A stretch of 51,391 nucleotides of DNA from an uncultured Clostridia bacterium. Lineage in GTDB: Bacteria; Bacillota; Clostridia; TANB77; CAG-508. The stretch's first letter is position 1. Each line of letters begins with the position of its first letter. The DNA lies in contig CALXZB010000007.1 in NCBI GenBank assembly GCA_944393125.1, positions 1-51,391 of the forward strand, given 5' to 3'. The position numbers and the translations under genes are program-made. This document shows, one piece after another, positions 9,000-16,287 of this stretch. The notes beneath the pieces are model-generated. The model ran no database searches and had not been told where the DNA came from. It saw nothing but the letters and a program-made list of their open reading frames with translations.

Positions 9000-10221
9000 C
9001 TTTTTTTCCCTCTATAAATTGATTTTTTTCATAATAAAAAGTGCAATACACAAAAGTTATATATGTATGGTATAAGCATCCTGTATATGATACTATTCCA
9101 TATTCCATAATCATTAATACAAACATTACTGCTGTAGATATTATTAAAAGAAAGTTATCTCTATCTTTTTTTAATGATTTTAATAATCTTATAATTATAT
9201 ATATATATACCCAATAATACAATATAAATCCAATTATTCCTAGGCAACTTAACAGTTCAATATAATTGTTATGTGAGTATCTATCATGTCCATATGTTGT
9301 ATAATTTTTTACATAGTAAGCAAAATTGTTCACGCCAATACCTTTGACACAATTTTGCTTAAAAATTACAATTCCGGTATCAATAAAAAATTGCCTTAAA
9401 TTTATACTCCAATCATTTGTTTTTTGTCCACTTGCATATTTAATTAATTCACTAAATTCTTTATTTAGATTTTGAATTATAGGAATATCTATAATGTTAA
9501 TTAAAACAATCCCTAATATTAGGGAAAAAGCCAATAAAGTGCACCAAATAATTTTTTTTCTACTCGTTTTTGTTAAAAGTAAAATTATAATTATTCCTAG
9601 TACCGGAATTAACAATGCTTTTCTTGACTCAGTCATTAAAATTGCTAAAAATTGTGGAATAACCATAAGTAAATATCTTTTATTAGAATAATTTTTGTAT
9701 AAATAAATAGTAAAAATTATTGAAAAGCCTAGAACTTGTCCAACTGTATTAAAATATATTCCTGTTATTTTTATAATTCTATCTGCTGCTGTTCCATCAT
9801 ACAATGCATATAAAGCTATAATCTTGATAGCTGCAATTGTATTAGATATAACTGTTAATTTGATTGTTTTCATTAATTTATCTCTTGAATTTATATAATT
9901 TGTAAGGCTAACTAAAAAAAGTGCTAATCCAATAACATTAGGGATTGTTTCCATTGAAAATGATTTATTCAAAGCCCAGAAATAAGATGCACATGCAAAA
10001 ATGCCAAAAATCGAGTACCCAATAATTTGTTTGGTTAATATTATCTTTTTTGTTTGTATTATTTTATATGCGATTAATATTATAAATAAAAGCAACGATA
10101 TCGCACTAACAATGGAGCTTTTTATAACTCCTGTTTTTGTTGATATGAATACAAATAAAAATATATCAATTAAGTTGTTTAAAAATTTAAATCTTTCTTT
10201 ATTATTATCTATATGCTCCAT
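8992..10221 (-). CDS. wzy: Wzy-type O-antigen/capsule polymerase (O-antigen ligase family)
   Basis: A 409-residue protein with about 11-12 transmembrane segments and one larger extracytoplasmic loop (about residues 255-320). That loop contains GIGVNNFAYYVKNY and GHDRYSHNNYIELLSCLG, the H-N-x-Y-E-type motif of the Wzy_C/O-antigen ligase family. It should join repeat units outside the membrane. Its partner flippase gene overlaps its 3' end. Sequence identity in this family is low, so the call rests on topology, motif and context. Confidence 0.83.
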   Translation of the reverse strand: MEHIDNNKERFKFLNNLIDIFLFVFISTKTGVIKSSIVSAISLLLFIILIAYKIIQTKKIILTKQIIGYSIFGIFACASYFWALNKSFSMETIPNVIGLALFLVSLTNYINSRDKLMKTIKLTVISNTIAAIKIIALYALYDGTAADRIIKITGIYFNTVGQVLGFSIIFTIYLYKNYSNKRYLLMVIPQFLAILMTESRKALLIPVLGIIIILLLTKTSRKKIIWCTLLAFSLILGIVLINIIDIPIIQNLNKEFSELIKYASGQKTNDWSINLRQFFIDTGIVIFKQNCVKGIGVNNFAYYVKNYTTYGHDRYSHNNYIELLSCLGIIGFILYYWVYIYIIIRLLKSLKKDRDNFLLIISTAVMFVLMIMEYGIVSYTGCLYHTYITFVYCTFYYEKNQFIEGKKDD

Positions 10222-10240
10222 TTTTTACCTCTTTGTACTT

Positions 10241-11425
10241 TTATATTTCATTATCTCTAAAGTCAATCCAAAACTTTTTCCTTTTATTGTCAAGATTTTC
10301 TTTGGCATATTTTCTTGCATTTTTAAAATTATCTTTTGCAAGTTTTTTTGCAAAATCTTTTTCTGTTATAATTTTATCTATATCCTGGGCTAATTTTCTA
10401 TAATCTCCAGTTTTATGAATAACAGAATCACATATTAACTCAGGAATTCCTCCTGTCCTTGCTCCAACAGCAGGGCACCCTCTACTCATAGCTTCTATAA
10501 GCACTCTAGGAAGTCCTTCTTGAAAACTTGGAATTACTAAAATGTCAATTCCATCCATCCATGCTAAAACAGCTTCACCTCCAGGCAAAGTTCCTTTAAA
10601 AATTACATTCTTACCTAATTTAAGCTTGTCTACTTTCTTTTTTAACTTTTCCCCTTTACCAGCTCCCAAGAATTCTATTTTTATATTTTTATACTTTTCT
10701 TTTAAAATGTTTACTGCTTTTAATGCTACTTCATGTCCTTTTGATTTTAATTCTAGTGGACCTACAAGACCAAGTGTTATTTCATTATAATCATTCTTAT
10801 CTATTTTTTCTAATCTTTTATTTAATACATCTTTACTTGGTTCACTTATTATAACATTAGATGCATTTGTTGTAATAGCTTTTGTAGGATATCTTCTTTG
10901 CAAAAAATTTTCTGTAACATATAGTACCCTTTTGGCTTTATGACATTCTTGTCTTGTTTTCATCCACATATAAGGAGCAACTATTTTTCCAGCCCAATGT
11001 CCATGGTTTCTATATCCATCCCATGCACAAGCCACCATTTCTATTGCATATTTTTTTCTCATTTTTATACACATTTCACATGCTAAAATACCTAATGGGC
11101 TTGGCATTCTAATTATTACGCAATCAACTTGTTCAATTATATTTTTTAGTTGTTGGTTTACCCTATTTTTGTTTGTAAAAATATCAGTAAATTCTTTATA
11201 CTCTGTGATTGGCATTAACTTTACATTTTCTCCGTTAGCAATTGTATATCCTTTTAAATTCATTATTTCTTCGTGTTGAGCTTCTTTTACTCTAGTTGAT
11301 ACAACAATTTCATCAAATACTGGTAAATACCTATCTTTCCATAGTCTATAATTTAAATTAATTGTATAAAAGTTTTCTTTTTCATCTTTAAGCATTATTG
11401 TATCAAAAATAAATCCTAGTTTCAT
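10241..11425 (-). CDS. Glycosyltransferase, GT4-like
   Basis: A 394-residue GT-B fold glycosyltransferase. The C-terminal half has the GT4 pattern: LGLVGPLELKSKGHEVALKA, FKGTLPGGEAVLAWM, and the nucleotide-sugar site PSFQEGLPRVLIEAMSRGCP. The N-terminal acceptor domain is divergent. No membrane helix is evident, so it probably acts at the inner membrane face on the lipid-linked intermediate. Its start overlaps the stop of the pyruvyl transferase gene by four bases. Donor and acceptor cannot be told from sequence. Confidence 0.88.
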   Translation of the reverse strand: MKLGFIFDTIMLKDEKENFYTINLNYRLWKDRYLPVFDEIVVSTRVKEAQHEEIMNLKGYTIANGENVKLMPITEYKEFTDIFTNKNRVNQQLKNIIEQVDCVIIRMPSPLGILACEMCIKMRKKYAIEMVACAWDGYRNHGHWAGKIVAPYMWMKTRQECHKAKRVLYVTENFLQRRYPTKAITTNASNVIISEPSKDVLNKRLEKIDKNDYNEITLGLVGPLELKSKGHEVALKAVNILKEKYKNIKIEFLGAGKGEKLKKKVDKLKLGKNVIFKGTLPGGEAVLAWMDGIDILVIPSFQEGLPRVLIEAMSRGCPAVGARTGGIPELICDSVIHKTGDYRKLAQDIDKIITEKDFAKKLAKDNFKNARKYAKENLDNKRKKFWIDFRDNEI

Positions 11426-12672
11426 TTTTTATATTCCCTCATCTTATCATTTAATTTCTCAATTATTTCTTCTCTAATTTGCTTAATTTTATTTTGTATT
11501 TTATTTTGAATATCTTGTTTATTGTTCAATAAATATTCTGTTTTTTCTATTAGGTTATCACTTTTTAATGTATCTATGTCTATAACAAATTTTTCCAAAT
11601 CCAGTGTTTTCATTATCCCATTTGTTTTCTTTTCATATGCTATCGCTATTGTTGGAATATTTACAGATGTAGCAAAAATATTTGAATGCATTCTTGTTCC
11701 AATAAAAATATCACAATTAGATATAATCCCTTTAATCTCTATAGGTGTAAAGTCATCTTCTAAAACAAGTAAATTTGTTTTGTTTTTTAGTCTTTCTCTT
11801 ATTTGAAATGCTACATCAGTATCATTTCTTTCTTTTACAATAACTTGTGGAACAAAAACAAATGTAATATTATCTTTTTCTGATAAATAGTCAATTGCAT
11901 TTGCCATACACTCTATATATTTGTTCATCATTTCTTTTGCATTATCACAGTTTGGAAAATTCCATTCTCTAACTGTTATACCACACACAATTTTATTTTG
12001 TTTTTTTAGCTCTTGTATTTGTGGATTTTCATCAAAGTTATCTTCTAACATAAAAGCCATATCTGGTATAATCATTATTTTATCATCTGGTAAAAAACTT
12101 TTTAAATAATCATACGTTATTATTTCCCTTGCATACACATAATCAACTTTTCTTAGTACTTTTTCTGTATATTTTTTTATAATTCCCTGTTTCATAGGTT
12201 CTATTGAGGTTCCCATAACAATCACTGGTTTTTTTAATAGTGTATTTACATATATTTGAAACAAATGCATCAAACTATCGTATTTTTTTCCTCCTAAAAA
12301 GCCACCACCACATACGACTATCATATCGCTTTCACTAAGTAGTTCTACACTTTTCTCTTTTTTAGATAAATGACCTAAAGATATTTTTGACCAAAAATAT
12401 ATTTTTGTCATTTTCAAAAACAACTTTAAAATTGCTAGACTTTTACCACAAAAAGTGCGCTTATATGGAAATGGATTTAAAATATTACTGTATACGTTTT
12501 TTATTGTAGAATCCTTGCAATATCTTTTTCTGTCTTCATCTGGTGTAAAAGACAAAACATTTATTTCTATATTATTACCATAAATTTTTTTTAATGCGTT
12601 TACAGTACCAAGTAATATCCCTGCATCTCCTTTATTGTACCATGTATAAGCATTAGTTATTGTTATCTTCAT
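11422..12672 (-). CDS. Polysaccharide pyruvyl transferase family protein
   Basis: A 416-residue member of the CsaB/WcaK-type pyruvyl transferase family. It starts MKITITNAYTWYNKGDAGIL and contains VVCGGGFLGG, MGTSIEP and the C-terminal IGTRMHSNIFA block. The family adds pyruvate ketals from phosphoenolpyruvate to sugars, giving negative charge. I chose the ATG at 12672, because GGAAGAAGG precedes it at good spacing. An in-frame ATG seven codons upstream has no obvious ribosome site. The chosen start overlaps the acyltransferase end by 20 bp. Confidence 0.87.
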   Translation of the reverse strand: MKITITNAYTWYNKGDAGILLGTVNALKKIYGNNIEINVLSFTPDEDRKRYCKDSTIKNVYSNILNPFPYKRTFCGKSLAILKLFLKMTKIYFWSKISLGHLSKKEKSVELLSESDMIVVCGGGFLGGKKYDSLMHLFQIYVNTLLKKPVIVMGTSIEPMKQGIIKKYTEKVLRKVDYVYAREIITYDYLKSFLPDDKIMIIPDMAFMLEDNFDENPQIQELKKQNKIVCGITVREWNFPNCDNAKEMMNKYIECMANAIDYLSEKDNITFVFVPQVIVKERNDTDVAFQIRERLKNKTNLLVLEDDFTPIEIKGIISNCDIFIGTRMHSNIFATSVNIPTIAIAYEKKTNGIMKTLDLEKFVIDIDTLKSDNLIEKTEYLLNNKQDIQNKIQNKIKQIREEIIEKLNDKMREYKK

Positions 12673-13247
12673 CTTTTTTTCCTTCTTCCTCATATTTTTT
12701 GTATTCTTTTTGTATATTATTTACTTTTGAATAGTATATAACGTTTTTATCAATATCTTCTCTTACTGTAGTTCCTGCAGCAATCACAGCATTATCTCCG
12801 ATTCGTACTCCTCTCAATATTATTGAATTAGCTCCTACCCAGACATTTTTTCCGATTTTTATTGAGTCTTTCTTGTATTTGCCAGATTTTTTTCCATGAA
12901 TATTTTTGTAATCATGGTCATGGTCAAAAATTACAACATTAGGTCCAAAAGAAGTATCATCACCAATATTTATTTCCTGATGACTAGCAATTATGCAATT
13001 ACTATTAAAAAAGACATTATTTCCTATTTTTATTTTTCCGCCCATCATTTGCATTAAATTCAACATGATTTCTAGTTGCCACATGTTTTCCAAAGCAAAT
13101 TTGGCTATTTTTACTTATTCTTATTATTGTTGACAAAGAAATAGATTCATTTATAGAAAGTTTTATCCTTGAGCAATATCTAATCTTTAATATAATTATT
13201 TTCACAGTTCTTATACATTTTAGAAAAACTTTGTCAAAAAAATCCAT
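12653..13247 (-). pseudogene. Left-handed beta-helix (maltose O-acetyltransferase-like) acyltransferase, split by a one-base frameshift
   Basis: Two reading frames join into one LbH acyltransferase. The first (from 13247) covers about 65 residues ending in FGKHVATRNHVEFNAND. The second continues GGKIKIGNNVFFNSNCII through the hexapeptide repeats to the stop at 12653. The frames meet at the CCC run at 13041-13043 (GGG on the coding strand). Removing one G restores Asn-Asp-Gly-Gly-Lys-Ile and a single protein of about 197 residues. The family O-acetylates sugars in surface polysaccharides. The split could be a real inactivating mutation, a phase-variable site or a sequencing/assembly error. The catalytic His region (FDHDHDYKNI) lies in the second part. 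Confidence 0.85.
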
Positions 13248-14306
13248 TTATATCTTTCCTTCTTCATATATTTTTTTATAAGTTTTAACATTCTCTTTAA
13301 AATTATACTTTTCCAAAACATCTTTATGTGCATTTTCTGTTATACGCTCTATATCTTCTATAGTTAGTTGCTTTATAATCTGTGCATATTCGTTATCATT
13401 AGCAACAAATCCATTTTTATTGTTTTCAATAACATCTTTATTTCCTGTAACATTACTAACAATACAAATTTTTTTCATATACATAGCTTCAAGTAATGAT
13501 ATTGGCAATCCTTCCCAAAGAGAAGTAAGGACAAAAATATCCTGTTGGTTAAGTATTTTTATTACTTCTTCTCTTGCTTTCCAACCTGTAACATTTATAT
13601 TTTTACTTGTCAATTTATTTTTTAATTCCCCATCACCTATCCATGTAAAATTCATTTGAGTAAGTTCACTTGCTATATTGTTAAATTCTTGAGGATTTTT
13701 TTGTTTATCTATTCTACCTATAGTGCATATATTTAACTTAGATAAATTAATATCTTTTTTTGTTAAATTTATTTTTTCTACATTAATCCCATTATTTATA
13801 CATATTGAATTAGTTGATATTTTTAGTGCTGCTTCATATTCACCTTTTGAGCAACCTACTATTATAGATTTTTTTAGCATTGCAGTGATTTTTTCTATTC
13901 CCCAGTATATTGCCTTTTTTGTTTTTGAAATATCCTTCATTAAAAACGCAAAAGCATGAGGATTGTATATTACATTAGTTTTTTTTCCTATGGTAGCAAT
14001 TCTTCCTATAATCCCTGCTTTTGTAGAATGCAGATGTACTATATCAGGTTTTAATTCTTTTATTTTTTTTTCAATTTCTATGAATGCTTTAAAATCATTT
14101 TTAATATTTATTTCTCTTGTAAAATTTTTGATTTGTATAAATTTTACCCTTTTATCAAAATATTCTTTAAAATTTTTTGGTGTTTGCTCTCTTATATTAT
14201 ATATAATTGTTATATCATAATCATCAATCGTATTGTTTATTAAATCTACAAGATATGTAAAAACTCCTCCACCAAAAGCTTCTACAATATGAACAATTTT
14301 TTTCAC
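13248..14306 (-). CDS. Glycosyltransferase family 4
   Basis: A 352-residue GT-B glycosyltransferase that starts VKKIVHIVEAFGGGVFTYLV. It has the donor-binding domain features CTIGRIDKQKNP and VLTSLWEGLPISLLEAMYM. I chose the GTG at 14306, which shares its G with the TAG stop of the sugar transferase (TAGTG) and has AGAAGGGG upstream. A longer in-frame start at 14378 lies inside the previous gene and adds residues that do not fit the family. It probably adds the second sugar of the repeat unit. The substrate is unknown. Confidence 0.9.
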   Translation of the reverse strand: MKKIVHIVEAFGGGVFTYLVDLINNTIDDYDITIIYNIREQTPKNFKEYFDKRVKFIQIKNFTREINIKNDFKAFIEIEKKIKELKPDIVHLHSTKAGIIGRIATIGKKTNVIYNPHAFAFLMKDISKTKKAIYWGIEKITAMLKKSIIVGCSKGEYEAALKISTNSICINNGINVEKINLTKKDINLSKLNICTIGRIDKQKNPQEFNNIASELTQMNFTWIGDGELKNKLTSKNINVTGWKAREEVIKILNQQDIFVLTSLWEGLPISLLEAMYMKKICIVSNVTGNKDVIENNKNGFVANDNEYAQIIKQLTIEDIERITENAHKDVLEKYNFKENVKTYKKIYEEGKI

Positions 14307-15010
14307 TACATTGCCCCTTCTCTCTTTATAACATTTTTTACTGTCTTTATAAGAATTTTCAAATCTATTTTTAAGCATTTTATATTATTGTATTCACAAT
14401 CTTTCTCTATTCTATATTCAAAATCAGTATCATTTCTTCCATTAACTTGCCAAAGTCCAGTAATACCTGGTTTATTTGCAACTATGTATGGATAATATTC
14501 ACCTATGTCTTCTCTTTCTCTTGGCAAATATGGTCTAGGTCCAACTAAGCTCATATCACCTTTTAAAACATTTATAAATTGTGGAAATTCATCTAAACTT
14601 GTTTTTCTAATAAATTTTCCAATAGGAGTAATCCTTGGGTCATTTTTTAGTTTTTTATTTATTCTATATTCTTCTCTTGCTTCTTCATTTTCTTCCAAAT
14701 ATTTAAATAAAATCTCATCTGCTCCTTCAACCATTGACCTAAATTTATACATTTTAAATATTTTTCCATCTTTACCAATTCTATTATGTGTATACATTAT
14801 TGGTCCTTTATCTCTTAAAATAATCTTTGCAATAAAAATTCCTATTGTTATTGGAATTAGTAATAAAATACCAACTATAGCTCCTATAATATCTATAGCT
14901 CTTTTTGCCACTATGTATAATTTCTTTTCTGTAAGCACTTTCTCATATGTTCTTGTCGAAACATTTGAAATATTTTTAACAACATTTCCATTTGTTACAT
15001 TAACATCCAC
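14306..15010 (-). CDS. Polyprenyl-phosphate sugar-1-phosphate transferase (initiating enzyme)
   Basis: A 234-residue monotopic phosphoglycosyl transferase of the bacterial sugar transferase family, which starts the repeat unit on undecaprenyl phosphate. It has one hydrophobic segment (about residues 40-63), then KRAIDIIGA, MYKFRSM, the conserved RKTSLDEFPQFINVLKGDMS, LVGPRPYLPRE and the end block GITGLWQVNGRND. It lacks the N-terminal four-helix domain of WcaJ-like forms. It is 23 bp downstream of the VanZ-like gene and overlaps the next gene by one base. Confidence 0.93.
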   Translation of the reverse strand: MDVNVTNGNVVKNISNVSTRTYEKVLTEKKLYIVAKRAIDIIGAIVGILLLIPITIGIFIAKIILRDKGPIMYTHNRIGKDGKIFKMYKFRSMVEGADEILFKYLEENEEAREEYRINKKLKNDPRITPIGKFIRKTSLDEFPQFINVLKGDMSLVGPRPYLPREREDIGEYYPYIVANKPGITGLWQVNGRNDTDFEYRIEKDCEYNNIKCLKIDLKILIKTVKNVIKREGAM

Positions 15011-15033
15011 TTTCGTTTCCCCCTTAAACAGCT

Positions 15034-15516
15034 TTAGTATTTTTTAAATAAAAGCTTTAGTATTTTTATTAATGCTAGATAAATTATAATTCCTATAATA
15101 ACTCCAGCAGTATCAATTCCTACATCTAATACTTGTGCACTTCTCCCTGGCACAAAAAATTGATGTAGCTCATCTGTAATAGCATATCCTCCTCCAAAAG
15201 CTATACTATATAATATTTTTTGTTTTGTTGTGTTTTTTGTTGTATATGCATAATTCATTATCAAAAATCCTCCAATTGTATAAATAGAAAAGTGCGCCAT
15301 TTTTCTAATAACAAATTGAATTCCATCTATAAATGAATCATTTGGTTCAAAATTTTTTCCTGTTATAACTTGTACAATAGCAACTGTAAATTTTCTGCTT
15401 GTTTCCCCTGATTCTGTGCCTTGCTGAGCAGAAAACATAAATATTGCTACCATCCAAATTATAATTAATATTAATTTAAATATTTTTATTTGTATTTTTT
15501 TGTCGATTTTTTTCAT
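15034..15516 (-). CDS. VanZ-like family membrane protein
   Basis: A 160-residue protein with a basic start, a helix around residues 12-28, the VanZ hallmark FMFSAQQGTESGETS, and three further hydrophobic segments around AFGGGYAITDELHQFFVPGR. Family function is poorly known; VanZ itself gives low-level teicoplanin resistance. The gene heads the polysaccharide operon. The promoter just upstream predicts a transcript starting one to three bases before the ATG, and there is no ribosome site, so it may be translated leaderless. Confidence 0.9.
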   Translation of the reverse strand: MKKIDKKIQIKIFKLILIIIWMVAIFMFSAQQGTESGETSRKFTVAIVQVITGKNFEPNDSFIDGIQFVIRKMAHFSIYTIGGFLIMNYAYTTKNTTKQKILYSIAFGGGYAITDELHQFFVPGRSAQVLDVGIDTAGVIIGIIIYLALIKILKLLFKKY

Positions 15517-15524
15517 ACGATTTT

Positions 15525-15553
15525 ACTATACCATTACTAAAAAAAAATATCAA
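15525..15553 (-). promoter_or_regulatory. Sigma-A promoter for the VanZ gene and probably the polysaccharide operon
   Basis: On the minus strand, -35 TTGATA (15548-15553) and -10 TATAGT (15525-15530) lie 17 bp apart. The next gene starts 23 bp after VanZ and most later genes touch or overlap, so this may drive the whole cluster. Internal promoters cannot be excluded. Confidence 0.65.
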
Positions 15554-15571
15554 CCCCTTTTCAAAAAAAAA

Positions 15572-15591
15572 TCCCCAACTTTCGTTAGGGA
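15572..15591 (-). terminator. Rho-independent terminator of hpf
   Basis: An 8-bp stem (15572-15579 with 15584-15591, one G-U pair) with a four-base loop. On the minus strand it is followed by a run of nine T. It separates hpf from the polysaccharide operon promoter. Confidence 0.85.
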
Positions 15592-15604
15592 ATTTTTTCT
15601 AAGT

Positions 15605-16129
15605 CTATGCTTCTGGCTCTATTAAGCCATAATTCTTTCCATCTTTTAATTTATGAATAACATTAACTTTTCCTGTTTCTACATTAACAAATGTTAAAAA
15701 CATATGTGTAGGTCTTTCTTGTAATTTTAATTTAGCATCTTCTGGAGTCATAGGTTTAATTTCATAATATTCTGTTTTTAAAATTTCATCTACAACTTCA
15801 TGTACAGGTGCTTCAACTTCTAATACTTTTAAAGTTGAATCTTTAAGCATTCTTTCTTTTTTAGTTTTAGATTTTCTTATTTGTCCTTCCAATATATCTA
15901 TATCTTTATCTATAGAAGCATATAAGTCTTTATCTTCTGTTACTGCTCTAAATATCTCTCCATTTGCTGATACTCTTATTTCTGCAATTTGGAAATTCTT
16001 TTCTAGTCTTATTACTACATCTGCTTCTGCATTTTCAAAGTATTTTTCAATTCTCTCCATTTTTCTTTCTACATAATCGTTTATTGCTTCTGTTACCTTT
16101 AGTTCCTTTCCTGTTATTTTTATTTGCAT
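15605..16129 (-). CDS. hpf: Ribosome hibernation promoting factor, long form
   Basis: A 174-residue long HPF. The N-terminal domain (residues 1-100, MQIKITGKELKVTEAINDYV) binds the decoding site of the 30S subunit. The C-terminal domain (about 118-174, EYYEIKPMTPEDAKLKL... MFLTFVNVETG) mediates 70S dimerisation into inactive 100S particles. It is monocistronic, with a near-consensus promoter, the RBS GGAGAG and its own terminator. It is divergent from mutS2. Confidence 0.95.
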   Translation of the reverse strand: MQIKITGKELKVTEAINDYVERKMERIEKYFENAEADVVIRLEKNFQIAEIRVSANGEIFRAVTEDKDLYASIDKDIDILEGQIRKSKTKKERMLKDSTLKVLEVEAPVHEVVDEILKTEYYEIKPMTPEDAKLKLQERPTHMFLTFVNVETGKVNVIHKLKDGKNYGLIEPEA

Positions 16130-16201
16130 AAAAATCTCTCCTCTCTTTTTTCGTTTACATTAATAAGTTTTAATTATGATTTACCTTGTTGATTTATTTA
16201 T

Positions 16202-16230
16202 ATTATACCTTTAATTTCCTTTTTTGGCAA
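16202..16230 (-). promoter_or_regulatory. Sigma-A promoter for hpf
   Basis: On the minus strand, -35 TTGCCA (16225-16230) and a perfect -10 TATAAT (16202-16207) have a 17-bp spacer. This leaves a leader of about 65 bases before the hpf start. Confidence 0.75.
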
Positions 16231-16237
16231 GGTCTTG

Positions 16238-16266
16238 TTGAAATTTTATGTTTTTTATGTAATAAT
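16238..16266 (+). promoter_or_regulatory. Possible sigma-A promoter for mutS2
   Basis: TTGAAA (16238-16243) and AATAAT (16261-16266) have a 17-bp spacer. Each differs from consensus at one position. The leader would be short but would still include AGGAGG. It lies almost back-to-back with the hpf promoter. Confidence 0.45.
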
Positions 16267-16287
16267 ATATGCATTAGGAGGTTTATC

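Noticed and set aside
14307..14378. Longer N-terminus for the GT4 gene at 13248
   Set aside because: It would add 24 residues lying inside the sugar transferase gene; the GTG at 14306 has AGAAGGGG and starts the conserved fold.
14505..15047. 180-codon open frame on the plus strand opposite the initiating sugar transferase
   Set aside because: The opposite strand encodes a clear conserved enzyme; this frame has no ribosome site or family features.
2000..15516. Polysaccharide cluster as a prophage or integrative element
   Set aside because: No integrase, att-like direct repeats or tRNA target is visible; all genes belong to one coherent biosynthetic pathway.
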